DNA from: Azospirillum halopraeferens DSM 3675
GTDB lineage: Bacteria; Pseudomonadota; Alphaproteobacteria; Azospirillales; Azospirillaceae
DNA length: 64,000 bases
NCBI RefSeq assembly: GCF_000429625.1
Contig: NZ_AUCF01000017.1
Coordinates: 62,001-126,000 of the forward strand
Reading direction: 5' to 3'
Shown: positions 8,547 to 16,671 of the stretch, piece by piece
Layout: every line of letters begins with the position of its first letter
How positions within the stretch are numbered: the first letter of the stretch is position 1
The notes under the pieces: generated by a model
Seen by the model: the letters and a program-made list of their open reading frames with translations, nothing else
What the model was told of the DNA's origin: nothing
Database searches by the model: none
Translations under genes and position numbers: made by a program

Positions 8547-9254
8547 ATGACGACAAGCCTCAAGCCCGCCGCCAACGCCCTCTCCCGGCACAAGAGGGAG
8601 CAGCCCAAGGACCCTGACGACTGGTATGTCGAGGAGGCGTTTTGCGTCCACGTCCTGCTGGACGTCCTGGAAGAGCTGGGCCTGCTGTCGCCGGGCCGGC
8701 CGGGCACGGTGCTGGACCCGCACGCCGGCATGGGCACCATCCCCGGCGTCTGCTGCGCGCGCGGCCTGTGCGACGTCACGGGGTCCGATCTGCGCGACCG
8801 CGGCTTCCCCGGCGTGACTGGCGGCGTCGACTTCCACGGCCTGCCCGCCTACGCGGCGCAGTCGCACAACTGGGTGATCACCAACCCGCCCTATTTCGGC
8901 GGCGCCGGGCCGCTGGCGACGCTGGAGCGGGCAGCGGCGGTGGCGCGGGACGGCATCGCCTTGCTGGTGAATATGCCGTTCCTGGCCGGCCAGAGCCGGC
9001 ATGTCGTGTTCGCGCGGCCGGCGCCGGGCTGGGCGGTCAGCGACGTCGTCATCCTGTCCATGCGGCCGAGCATGCCGCCCGGCGCCGCCCTGGTGGCCGG
9101 CGCCGTCAAACAGAGGGGCGGCAAGGAGGATTTCTGCTGGGTCGTGCTGCGGCCCCGCGACCGGGTCGACGGAGCGGCGCGCATCCATTGGCGCATGCCT
9201 CGGCCGGAGCACACGCCGCCCGGCCGCGGGCTGAAGAGGAGCGGGACTCCATGA
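8547..9254 (+). CDS. DNA methyltransferase, adenine-type
   Basis: This 235-residue protein has an S-adenosylmethionine-binding motif (TVLDPHAGMGTIPG, about residues 53-66) and a catalytic NPPY at 113-116 (NWVITNPPYF), the signature of N6-adenine or N4-cytosine amino-methyltransferases. There is little room for a separate target-recognition domain. It probably modifies phage or host DNA early in infection, perhaps protecting phage DNA from restriction. No restriction endonuclease gene is beside it, so it appears to be an orphan enzyme. The next gene starts inside its stop codon (ATGA). Confidence 0.85.
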   Translation: MTTSLKPAANALSRHKREQPKDPDDWYVEEAFCVHVLLDVLEELGLLSPGRPGTVLDPHAGMGTIPGVCCARGLCDVTGSDLRDRGFPGVTGGVDFHGLPAYAAQSHNWVITNPPYFGGAGPLATLERAAAVARDGIALLVNMPFLAGQSRHVVFARPAPGWAVSDVVILSMRPSMPPGAALVAGAVKQRGGKEDFCWVVLRPRDRVDGAARIHWRMPRPEHTPPGRGLKRSGTP

Positions 9255-9691
9255 AACCGGACACCACCGCCCGCCTGATCGCGGCCGTCCAGACCTGCCG
9301 GCGCAAGGTCGCCGGGCTGGACGACGACACCGCCTGGCGCGATTTCCTGGAGAGGACCGGTGGCAAGCGGTCGCTGCGCGCGATGACCGGTCCCCAGCTC
9401 GGCCGCGTGCTGGACGCCCTGCACGCGGCCGGGGCGCCGCGCCGATCGGCGGGACGGCCGCGCTACGCGGACTCCGCGCAGGTGCGCATGATGCGGGGGC
9501 TGTGGCTGGAACTGGCTGACCTGGGAGCCGTCCAAAGCCGCGCCGAAGGGGCATTGAACGCCTTTATCAAGCGCCAGACGGGGCAGGATGTCGGCCGTCT
9601 CGACACGACGGCCGCCCACAAGGTGATAGAGGCGCTGAAGCGCTGGGTGGGGCGCGCGCAGGCGAAAGCCGGCGGAGCGCGAGCGTCATGA
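9251..9691 (+). CDS. gemA: GemA-type early regulatory protein (DUF1018)
   Basis: A 146-residue protein matching the Mu gp16/GemA family: TAWRDFLERTGGKRSLRAMTG, then QVRMMRGLWLELADLGAV and ALNAFIKRQTGQDVGRLD, and a C-terminal VIEALKRWV. In Mu, GemA changes host gene expression and DNA supercoiling early in development. Its position as the last gene of the early block, before the activator, is as in Mu. It is coupled to the methyltransferase gene by an ATGA overlap. Confidence 0.88.
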   Translation: MKPDTTARLIAAVQTCRRKVAGLDDDTAWRDFLERTGGKRSLRAMTGPQLGRVLDALHAAGAPRRSAGRPRYADSAQVRMMRGLWLELADLGAVQSRAEGALNAFIKRQTGQDVGRLDTTAAHKVIEALKRWVGRAQAKAGGARAS

Positions 9692-9699
9692 GAAGCGCC

Positions 9700-10071
9700 T
9701 TATCGGCATTTGAGCGCCATCCCATTCGCGATCGCGACATAGCTTGCGGCATGGAAATCCAGGCCGGTGGCCTTCTCGAAGGCGTCGTTCAGGATCTTCA
9801 GCCGGGGTTCTTTCCAACGCTCGACCGCTTTGTGGTGCTCGGACAGCATCTCCATGGTAAGGGGTTGCCCCGCCGGCGGGGCGGGCTTGATGCCGAACAG
9901 CCTGTCGGCCTCCTTCTGCAACTTTACCCGTTCTTCGTTCTCGTACTTGCACCAGATCGGCAGGACGGCACGCACCTCTGCCTCGCCGGGGAGGTCGGCC
10001 GCCACCACCACGGGCGGGACGGCAAGGGGTGCCGCAAAGGCGAGCGCGGCGAAGAGCAAAAGCAGGCGCAT
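9700..10071 (-). CDS. Secreted protein, leftward cargo gene
   Basis: A 123-residue leftward frame between gemA and the activator. It has a clear signal peptide (MRLLLLFAALAFAAPLAVPP, probably cleaved near VVAA/D) and a mature helical, charged part of about 98 residues with two cysteines (C41, C122) that could form a disulfide in the periplasm. It is not part of the Mu plan and is read against the phage genes, so it is probably a cargo (moron) gene expressed from the prophage. The family is not recognised. Confidence 0.7.
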   Translation of the reverse strand: MRLLLLFAALAFAAPLAVPPVVVAADLPGEAEVRAVLPIWCKYENEERVKLQKEADRLFGIKPAPPAGQPLTMEMLSEHHKAVERWKEPRLKILNDAFEKATGLDFHAASYVAIANGMALKCR

Positions 10072-10154
10072 GGAGCGTCTCCGGTTGTGGTCATCCGGAA
10101 CACTCGCCCGCTCGACGGACGCTCGTCAACCGTCATGGTTGCGGACCAATTTCA

Positions 10155-10568
10155 ATGACAGCCGGATCGCCCCCCCTCGTCCTCCCCGGCGTCCTGGGCG
10201 AGATTGCCGAGGCTGCCGGCGAGCCGGCTGCGCTGGCCGTAGCGCGGGCGAAGGGAGGGAGGCGCGCCTACTTCCCGGCCGCACCAACGGCGGATCACTG
10301 GCTGGTCCGGGCGGTGGGGCCCGAGGCCGCCGCCACGATCTGCGCACATCTGGTGGCCGGCGGCACAGGGCTGGAGATCCCCGTGCCACTGGGACCTACG
10401 GGGACACGGCAGCGGGTGTGGGCGACCATTATCAGGGCGTTGGCTGAAGGCGCAACCACGGGCGATGCCGCCCGACTTGCCGGCGTTGACGAACGGACCG
10501 TCCGTCGCCATCGTAACGGGCACGTGCGGGGTGTGGCTGGCGACGACCGGCAGGGCGAGCTGTTCTAA
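10155..10568 (+). CDS. Mor/C-type middle or late transcription activator
   Basis: A 137-residue protein with the Mor/C layout: an N-terminal dimerisation region (LGEIAEAAGEPAALAVARAKGGRRAYFP), a middle part (AVGPEAAATICAHLVAGGTGLEIPVPLG) and a C-terminal helix-turn-helix (LAEGATTGDAARLAGVDERTVRRHRNG). Mor and C proteins bind inverted repeats upstream of phage promoters and recruit RNA polymerase. The gene is directly followed, 30 bases after its stop, by a palindrome that is repeated before the head operon. A CAACC/GGTTG inverted repeat (10127-10141) lies just upstream of its start. Confidence 0.85.
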   Translation: MTAGSPPLVLPGVLGEIAEAAGEPAALAVARAKGGRRAYFPAAPTADHWLVRAVGPEAAATICAHLVAGGTGLEIPVPLGPTGTRQRVWATIIRALAEGATTGDAARLAGVDERTVRRHRNGHVRGVAGDDRQGELF

Positions 10569-10597
10569 AGGGGAGGCTGCCTTGGATGGGGCACCCC

Positions 10598-10615
10598 CCC
10601 GGACATCCGTCCGGG
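10598..10615 (+). promoter_or_regulatory. Repeated palindrome, candidate late-promoter operator 1
   Basis: CCCGGACATCCGTCCGGG forms a perfect 7-bp inverted repeat around ATCC and is flanked by GCAC and GTGC. The same element, one base different, occurs at 18188. Both lie just under 60 bases before the first gene of a late block. The site before the lysis gene corresponds to Plys of Mu. A terminator is less likely because no T-tract follows. Confidence 0.55.
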
Positions 10616-10673
10616 TGCTGCCGCGCGATAGGGGTAGCCAGAGTAGCGGGACAACCGACCGAGGTCCCGCGCC

Positions 10674-11186
10674 ATGTCCCTCAAATCCCCTTGCCTGTCG
10701 CCGCGCCATTTGCGCGATGACGTGATCATCCCCGTGCTTCGCATCTGCGCCGGTGACGACGCGCCGGGTTTCGCCTCCGCCGCCGGCGTCGAGCTGGTGC
10801 TGGGCACCGCGGCCGTGGAGTCGCGACTGCGTGCATTGCGCCAGATCGGCGGCGGTCCGGCGCTGGGGTTGTGGCAGATGGAGCCGGCAACGCACGAGGA
10901 TATCTGGGCGAACTTCCTGCGCTACCGGGCGAAGCTGGGCGAGCGCATCCTGATGCTGCGCGGCGAGTGCCCGCCGAAGGAGCGGCAGCTCGTCACCAAT
11001 CTGGCCTACGGCGCCGCCATGTGCCGCGCCCACTACTACCGGCGGCCCGAGCCGCTACCGGCAGCCGGCGACGTGCTGGCACAGGGCTTTTACTGGAAGG
11101 CCCACTACAACACCCACCTGGGGGCCGGCAAGCCGGGCGACTACGTCGACGTCTGGCGCACGCTGGTCGCCCCCTTCCTTACCTGA
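10674..11186 (+). CDS. Phage endolysin-like protein (lysozyme-like fold)
   Basis: This 170-residue protein resembles phage lysozyme/transglycosylase-like proteins: a probable catalytic glutamate in GTAAVESRLRALRQIGGGPALGLWQMEPATHEDIW, followed by a helical region and a conserved FYWKAHYNTHLGAGKPGDYVDVW. No signal peptide is seen, so release probably depends on the holin-like protein encoded next. It is the first gene after the Mor-type activator and the repeated palindrome, as lys is in Mu. Confidence 0.75.
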   Translation: MSLKSPCLSPRHLRDDVIIPVLRICAGDDAPGFASAAGVELVLGTAAVESRLRALRQIGGGPALGLWQMEPATHEDIWANFLRYRAKLGERILMLRGECPPKERQLVTNLAYGAAMCRAHYYRRPEPLPAAGDVLAQGFYWKAHYNTHLGAGKPGDYVDVWRTLVAPFLT

Positions 11187-11202
11187 TCCGGGGAGCGCCC
11201 GC

Positions 11203-11787
11203 ATGAACGCTGCGATTGCCTTCGTGGGCCTGGTGGCCTGCGCCCTTTTCAGCCGCGGGGTGTTCCTGCTGCTGCGGCCCGGCTCCCGCCTCGCTGACCT
11301 GGTGGCAGGCAAGCTCGCCGTGCTGATCGGAGCCATCACGCTGATGGCCGTCATTTCCCCTGCTTTCGCCGGTGAGAGGGTCTACGCCGTACCGATCCCG
11401 CCGGAGCTGCTGGCCGGCGCCGTCGACCTGGCCCTGGTGGCGCTGGCGACGGTCGGCGGCTTCGTGGTGCGGCGCGTGCTGGTCTGGTTGAAGGTCGACA
11501 CCGACAGCAAGCTGGCGCGGCGCCTGGATGACGGGATGGTCATCGCCCTGGGCTGCGCGCGCGACCGGCTGCTGCTGATCGGCGCCAATCTCGACACCAT
11601 CCAGACCAGGTCGGAGATGGTGGCGATCGCCGCCCGCTACCTCCTGCCGAAGATGCCGGAGACCATGAGGGCGCTGCGCATCGACGCGGCCGGCCTTGAG
11701 GAGCGGCTGGCGGCTCGCCTCGACCAGGTGGTGCCGCTGCCGGGTCAGGCTACCATTTCGGGCCGCCCGGTGCCGGACGATCTCTGA
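11203..11787 (+). CDS. Holin-like membrane protein
   Basis: A 194-residue protein with hydrophobic segments at about residues 3-25, 36-55 and 68-88, followed by a soluble helical C-terminus. The position right after the endolysin gene and the membrane topology suggest a holin or holin-like role in lysis, but the long soluble tail is unusual for a small holin. The C-terminus overlaps the start of the zinc-finger gene. Confidence 0.6.
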   Translation: MNAAIAFVGLVACALFSRGVFLLLRPGSRLADLVAGKLAVLIGAITLMAVISPAFAGERVYAVPIPPELLAGAVDLALVALATVGGFVVRRVLVWLKVDTDSKLARRLDDGMVIALGCARDRLLLIGANLDTIQTRSEMVAIAARYLLPKMPETMRALRIDAAGLEERLAARLDQVVPLPGQATISGRPVPDDL

Positions 11788-11996
11788 TGGACGACGCCGA
11801 CCGCGCACAGGAGGTGCTGCTGCTGTCCCTGGACGTGACCGTGCCGGTTGCAGCAGTTCGGGCCCGGCTGGCTGCTGCCGGTGCGTCAGCCTGCACCGAC
11901 TGCGGTGACCCGATCGACCCGGCGCGCCGCGCCGCCCTGCCGAGCGCCACCCGGTGCTTCGGATGCCAAAGCGACCGCGAGGGGGGAGCATGTTGA
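11787..11996 (+). CDS. DksA/TraR-type zinc finger protein
   Basis: This 69-residue protein has four cysteines in DksA/TraR spacing, C36-x2-C39 and C57-x2-C60 (ACTDCGDPIDPARRAALPSATRCFGC). TraR-like proteins bind the secondary channel of RNA polymerase and alter promoter choice without ppGpp. Small members of this family are regular in Mu-like phages at this position, between lysis and DUF2730 genes. It may help shift transcription during late development. Confidence 0.85.
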   Translation: MDDADRAQEVLLLSLDVTVPVAAVRARLAAAGASACTDCGDPIDPARRAALPSATRCFGCQSDREGGAC

Positions 11997-12385
11997 CCAT
12001 GGCCGACGCAAAGGAGTGGGCGGCGTTGCTGGGGCTGGCCTGGCTGATCGTCGCCCCGGCCGGCCTGTGGTGGCTGGCCAAGACATTTCCGACCAGGCGG
12101 GAACTGGACGCCGTTCACACCCGCGTCACCAAGGCCGAGGAACGCCTGGCCGATGGCGACCGGCGCATCTCGGGGCTGGACGCCTCCGTGCGCGAGGCCA
12201 TCGGCGCGGCGCATGCCGCGCGCGACGCCGCCGACAAGGCGACCCGGGCGGCCGAGAAGATCGGCAGCGCCCGGGTCGAGCTGGCCGAGCTGCGGGGCGA
12301 CATCAAAATGCTGACCGCGATCCTGACGCGGCTGGAAGGCGACAGCCGCCGGATGATCGACGGACATCTTTCCATGACGGGATGA
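11990..12385 (+). CDS. DUF2730 family membrane-anchored coiled-coil protein
   Basis: The product has 131 residues from the ATG at 11990 (GGGGGGAG upstream). A single membrane segment (about residues 10-31, ending in LWWLAKTF) is followed by a long coiled coil (ELDAVHTRVTKAEERLADGDRRISGLDASVREAI). This layout fits the DUF2730 proteins of Mu-like phages, located between the zinc finger and gp26-type genes. Its role is unknown; spanin-like or lysis-related functions have been considered because of the topology. Confidence 0.7.
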   Translation: MLTMADAKEWAALLGLAWLIVAPAGLWWLAKTFPTRRELDAVHTRVTKAEERLADGDRRISGLDASVREAIGAAHAARDAADKATRAAEKIGSARVELAELRGDIKMLTAILTRLEGDSRRMIDGHLSMTG

Positions 12386-12702
12386 CCATGACCATGAGCA
12401 TGAGCGACCAGGTGCGCCGCGTCTTCGACGCCGATCGCCGCCTCACCTGCCTGCGCATCCTGTGCGAGGGCGGCGGCCGGGCCAGTTCGTCGACCCTGGA
12501 GAAGTCGCTGCGCCTCTTCTCTTTCGGGCGGGTCGATCGGGCATCGACCAACGCTGACGTGCGCTGGCTGGCCGCTGCCGGATTGGTGGAGACCGAGGAG
12601 CTGCGCCCGGACCTGCTGGCCGTGACCATCAGCGCGAGGGGCGAGCGGGTCGCCCGCGGCGAGGAGTTCATTGAGGGCGTGTCGCGCCCGTCGAGGGACT
12701 GA
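12382..12702 (+). CDS. Mu gp26-like small winged-helix phage protein
   Basis: The product has 106 residues from the ATG at 12382, which overlaps the previous stop; further in-frame ATGs follow at 12388 and 12394. It matches the VpaChn25_0724-type phage protein family: a helix-turn-helix-like region (LRILCEGGGRASSSTLEKSLRLFSFGRVDRASTNADVRWLAAAGLVETEE) and a C-terminal GVSRP motif. It is encoded just before the small terminase, as in Mu. Its function is unknown. Confidence 0.75.
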   Translation: MTMTMSMSDQVRRVFDADRRLTCLRILCEGGGRASSSTLEKSLRLFSFGRVDRASTNADVRWLAAAGLVETEELRPDLLAVTISARGERVARGEEFIEGVSRPSRD

Positions 12703-12705
12703 CCA

Positions 12706-13365
12706 ATGGCGGGCAAGCCGTCCAAGGTCGATAAGCTGCCGGAAGGGTTGCGCGAGGGGATCGCCCAGCTCTGGACGTCCGGCCGCTACACCGTCGATCA
12801 GATCCTGACGCACCTGCATGATCTGGCCGCCGGCCGGCGAACGATGTTGCCGCCGGAGCTGGACGTTGCTGTGTCCGTGACGCCCGAGGCGCTGCCGTCA
12901 CGGTCGCGCCTGCACGCCCACCTCCAAGGTGTCGATCAGGTCGCCGATCGGCTGCAGCGGTCACGAGCGGTCGCTGAAGCGCTGGTCAAGAAGCTGGGCG
13001 ATGAGCCGGAGAGCCGGACAGCCCGGCTGAACATCGAGCTGCTGCACTCCGCCGTGCTGGACCTGTTCATGGCGGCCGATGAGCAGCGGGCGTCCGATGG
13101 CGGCGGCAGCGACGACGCGCCCGAAGGCCCGCCGGTTCCGATGACGCCCGAGACGGTGATGTTCCTGGCCAAGGCGCTGAAGGACCTGTCGTCGGCCCGC
13201 AAGACCGATGCGGACCTGATCTTGCGCATGCGCAAGGAAGTGGCCGCGGAGATGATCAAGAAGCTGGACGCCGCCGAAACGGCCGCCAGGGCCGCCGGCG
13301 AAAAGGGCCTGTCACAGGCGCGCATCGCCCAACTCCGCCAGGTGCTGGCGGTCGGAGCGGTTTAG
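12706..13365 (+). CDS. Small terminase-type protein (DUF3486, Mu gp27-like)
   Basis: A 219-residue helical protein of the DUF3486 family. The start (KPSKVDKLPEGLREGIAQLWTSGRYTVDQILTHL) is the family's DNA-binding-like region; the C-terminus (LRKEVAAEMIKKLDAAE) is coiled-coil-like. It is immediately upstream of the large terminase, so it is the likely small terminase subunit that recognises phage DNA for packaging. Confidence 0.82.
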   Translation: MAGKPSKVDKLPEGLREGIAQLWTSGRYTVDQILTHLHDLAAGRRTMLPPELDVAVSVTPEALPSRSRLHAHLQGVDQVADRLQRSRAVAEALVKKLGDEPESRTARLNIELLHSAVLDLFMAADEQRASDGGGSDDAPEGPPVPMTPETVMFLAKALKDLSSARKTDADLILRMRKEVAAEMIKKLDAAETAARAAGEKGLSQARIAQLRQVLAVGAV

Positions 13366-13367
13366 CC

Positions 13368-15068
13368 ATGGATGCCGGCCGGGTGGCGGTCCGGGAACCG
13401 CCGGAGAGCGCCATCGACCGGATCGAGGCCGGCCGCGCCACGGCGGCCGACCTCGATCCGCTGTCCGAAGGCTTCCTGCTGAAGCACCAGCGCAACTGGA
13501 TCGCCGATCCGGCACCGCTGAAGATCGCGCCGAAAGGCCGGCGGACCGGCATGACCTTCGCCGAGGCGCACGACCATGTGCTGATCGCGGCGGCCAGCCG
13601 CGAGGCCGGCGGCGACCACTGCTGGTACATCGGCGACACCGCCGAGAAGGGGCGCGAGTTCATCACCACCTGCGCCAACTTCGCCCAGACCGTCGCCAAC
13701 GAGCTGTGCGCCATTGAGGACTTCGTCTTCGACGATCAGGAGGAACAGCCGGACGGCACGGTCAAGACCCGGCAGATCACCGCGTGGCGCATTCGCTTCG
13801 CCTCCGGCCACCGGATCACCGGCCTGTCGTCGCGGCCGGCGGCGATCCGCGGTCTTCAGGGTGTCGTCGTCATCGACGAGGCCGCTTTTCACGCCGACGT
13901 CGGCAAGGTGCTGGAAGCCGTACTGGCCCTGCTGATCTGGGGCGGAAAGGTGCGCATCATTTCGTCTCATAACGGTGCGACCAACGCGTTCAACACGCTG
14001 TGCAAAGAGGCGGAGAGCGGCAAGTTTCCGGCGTCGATCCACCACGTCCCCTTCGATGTGGCGGTGACCAACGGCCTTTATGAGCGGGTGTGCCTGGCGC
14101 GCGGCTGGACGCCCTCCGTCGCGGGTAAGCGCGCCTGGTACAACCAGATCCGGGCCGCCTACGGCACCCGCACCGCCGCGATGCGCGAGGAGCTGGACGC
14201 AATCCCGCGCGAGGACAGCGGCACCATGCTGGCGCTGGCGCTGATCGAGGCGGCCATGACGCCGGACTATACCGTGGTGCGCTGGGAGAAGCCGGCGCCC
14301 GATGCGGACGGCCGGGAGTTCGTCGATTGGCCGGAGGCCCGCCGCCGCGCCCATATGGCCGCGTGGATCGAGGCGCACGTCCAGCCCGCGCTGGACCGCC
14401 TGCCGTCGCGTTGGACCTACGGCATCGGCGGCGACTTCGCCATGCGCCAGGACCGGTCGGCCTATGCCGTCGCCTTCGCCGATCAGCAGCTCGCCCGCCA
14501 CGTGCCGCTGCTGGTCGAGGCGCGCGAGTGCCCCTACGACCAGCAGAAGCAGATGCTGTGGCACATCGCCGACTTTCTGCGGTCAAAGCGCCGGCTGGGG
14601 TCGGGGGTGCTGGACGCCGGCGGCAACGGCATGGTGCTGGCGCAGGAGGCGCGCCAGCGTTACGGCGCCGAGCGGATCGTGGAGCTGATCGCCACCGACG
14701 CCTGGCTGCGGGTGCATTCGACGCAGCTCAAGACGGCGTTCGAGGATCGTACGATCCGGATCGGCGCGGATCTCGACGTGCGCGACGATCTGCACCAGTT
14801 CCGCCTGGTCAACGGCGTCGGCCGCATCCCCGCCGACGTGCGCAAGGTCGGCACGGACGGTGGGCGCCGCCACGCCGACGCGGCGATCGCCATCCTCAAC
14901 GCCCATGCCGCCACCGCGGCGCCGGCCGAAACCATTGCCTATGAGGGTCTGCCCAAGCGCGGGCTGCCGCCGGGCGGCGACCGCCACGGCTTTCCCGGCG
15001 ACGGCATCATGCAGGCCATGAGCCGCGCCGCTCGCCTCCTGTTCGGAGCTGACGATGACCGGTACTAG
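13368..15068 (+). CDS. Large terminase (Mu gp28-like)
   Basis: This 566-residue protein has a deviant Walker A (APKGRRTGMTF, about 54-64), Walker B (VVVIDEAAF, about 166-174), a coupling-type SSHN motif, and a C-terminal nuclease domain beginning IGGDFAMRQDRSAYAV. It packages DNA into proheads by ATP-driven translocation and cuts it headful. Its end overlaps the portal gene by 14 bases, consistent with co-translation. Confidence 0.92.
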   Translation: MDAGRVAVREPPESAIDRIEAGRATAADLDPLSEGFLLKHQRNWIADPAPLKIAPKGRRTGMTFAEAHDHVLIAAASREAGGDHCWYIGDTAEKGREFITTCANFAQTVANELCAIEDFVFDDQEEQPDGTVKTRQITAWRIRFASGHRITGLSSRPAAIRGLQGVVVIDEAAFHADVGKVLEAVLALLIWGGKVRIISSHNGATNAFNTLCKEAESGKFPASIHHVPFDVAVTNGLYERVCLARGWTPSVAGKRAWYNQIRAAYGTRTAAMREELDAIPREDSGTMLALALIEAAMTPDYTVVRWEKPAPDADGREFVDWPEARRRAHMAAWIEAHVQPALDRLPSRWTYGIGGDFAMRQDRSAYAVAFADQQLARHVPLLVEARECPYDQQKQMLWHIADFLRSKRRLGSGVLDAGGNGMVLAQEARQRYGAERIVELIATDAWLRVHSTQLKTAFEDRTIRIGADLDVRDDLHQFRLVNGVGRIPADVRKVGTDGGRRHADAAIAILNAHAATAAPAETIAYEGLPKRGLPPGGDRHGFPGDGIMQAMSRAARLLFGADDDRY

Positions 15069-16671
15069 CCCCATCCTGGGCCCTGACGGGCGCCCCATGA
15101 AGCGCGTGGAGCGCGCCGCCACGAAGGCCGCGCTGACGGAGGAAGTGGCAGCCCCCTCGCTGTTCGGCGTCCGCCGCGTCTGGCAGGAGGCGATCGCCCG
15201 CGACCTCACCCCGGCGCGGCTGGCCGGCCTGCTGCGCCGTGCGGCCGAGGGTGACGCCGACGCCTATCTTGCGCTGGCCGAGGAGATGGAGGAACTGGAC
15301 CTGCATTACGGCTCCGTCCTCGGCACCCGCAAGCGCGCCCTGTCCGGCATCGAGCCGCGCGTGGAGGCCGCCAGCGACGAGACGCGCGACCAGGAGATCG
15401 CGGACGCCGTCCGCAAGCTGGTCAACCCGCTGGTGTGGCCCGATCTGGTCGAGGACCTGCTGGACGGCCTGGGCAAGGGGTACAGCGTCGTCGAGATGAT
15501 CTGGGACACCGCGGCCACGCCCTGGACGCCGGCGCGCTACGAACACCGCGACCCGCGCTGGTTCACCTACGACGACGCCAGCCGGCGCCGGCTGCTGCTG
15601 AAGGATGAGGCGGCGCCACGGGGCGCCGAGCTGCCGCGCCACAAGTTCATCGTGCACGAGCCGCGCCTGAAGAGCGGCATCCCCATCCGCGGCGGGCTGG
15701 CGCGGCTGGCGGCCTGGACCTTCATGTTCAAGCACTACACCGTGCTGGATTGGGTGCAGTTCTGCGAAACCTACGGGATGCCGATCCGGCTCGGCCGCTA
15801 TGGCGCCGGCGCCGGGGAGGCCGATCTGCGGGTGCTGCGCCAGGCGGTCATGAACCTGGCTCGCGACGCGGCCGCCATCCTGCCCGACACCATGCGCGTG
15901 GAGTTCGAGCAGGTCGCTGCCGGCGGCGGCGGGTGGGAGGTGTTCCGGCGTCTGGCCGAGTACCTGGACAAACAGATCAGCAAGGCCGTGCTGGGTCAAA
16001 CGATGACGGCCGACGACGGCGCCAGCCTGGCGCAGGCGAAGGTGCACAACGACGTGCGCCAGGACATCCTGCGCGCGGATGCGCGCCAGCTGAACGCGAC
16101 GCTGAACCGCGACCTGGTGCGGCCCTTCGTCGACCTGAACTTCGGGGCGCCGCCGAACGGCTATCCGCTGCTGCTGCATCCCGTTCTGGAGCCCGAGGAC
16201 GTCGCGCTGCTGGTGGACAGCCTGGCGAAGCTGGTGCCGATGGGGCTGGAGGTCGAGGCGTCGGTGGTGCGCGACAAGCTGGGCCTGCCCGATCCGCCGC
16301 CGCAGGAGAAGCGCGGGCCGGAGGTGGTGTTGCTGCGCGCGCCGGCAGCGCCGCCGCCGGACCTGGCCGGGGTCGCCAACCGCGCGGGCTGCGGGTGTCC
16401 GGCCTGCGGCGGTCTCGCGCGGGCGACCAACCGGGAAGATGCCGGTGACGAGCTGGACGAGCTGGCGGCCGACATGCTGGACGGCTGGCGGCCGATGATG
16501 GCACCGCTGATCGATCCCGTGGTCGCGACCATCCGGTCCGCCGGCAGCTATGAGGAGGTGCTGGCCCGCCTGCCGGAGCTGGCGGAGCGCATGGATGCCG
16601 ACGCGCTGATCCGGGCGCTGGCGCGCGCGACCTTCCTGGCGCACGCCGCCGGCGATGGCGGTGATCGCTGA
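15055..16671 (+). CDS. Portal protein (DUF935, Mu gp29-like)
   Basis: A 538-residue protein of the DUF935 portal family: KRALSGIEPRVEAASDETRDQEIADAV, then LLDGLGKGYSVVEMIWD and WVQFCETYGMPIRLGRYGAGA, with the stem/crown region KAVLGQTMTADDGASLAQAKVHNDVR. A cysteine pair (CGCPACGGL) near residue 440 is unusual and may bind a metal. The protein forms the dodecameric vertex for DNA entry and tail joining. It overlaps the terminase and the next gene. Confidence 0.92.
   Translation: MTGTSPILGPDGRPMKRVERAATKAALTEEVAAPSLFGVRRVWQEAIARDLTPARLAGLLRRAAEGDADAYLALAEEMEELDLHYGSVLGTRKRALSGIEPRVEAASDETRDQEIADAVRKLVNPLVWPDLVEDLLDGLGKGYSVVEMIWDTAATPWTPARYEHRDPRWFTYDDASRRRLLLKDEAAPRGAELPRHKFIVHEPRLKSGIPIRGGLARLAAWTFMFKHYTVLDWVQFCETYGMPIRLGRYGAGAGEADLRVLRQAVMNLARDAAAILPDTMRVEFEQVAAGGGGWEVFRRLAEYLDKQISKAVLGQTMTADDGASLAQAKVHNDVRQDILRADARQLNATLNRDLVRPFVDLNFGAPPNGYPLLLHPVLEPEDVALLVDSLAKLVPMGLEVEASVVRDKLGLPDPPPQEKRGPEVVLLRAPAAPPPDLAGVANRAGCGCPACGGLARATNREDAGDELDELAADMLDGWRPMMAPLIDPVVATIRSAGSYEEVLARLPELAERMDADALIRALARATFLAHAAGDGGDR

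Noticed and set aside
10598..10615. The palindrome after the Mor-type gene as an intrinsic terminator
   Set aside because: There is no T-tract on either side, and the same element recurs before the head operon at the same distance from the gene, which fits an operator better.
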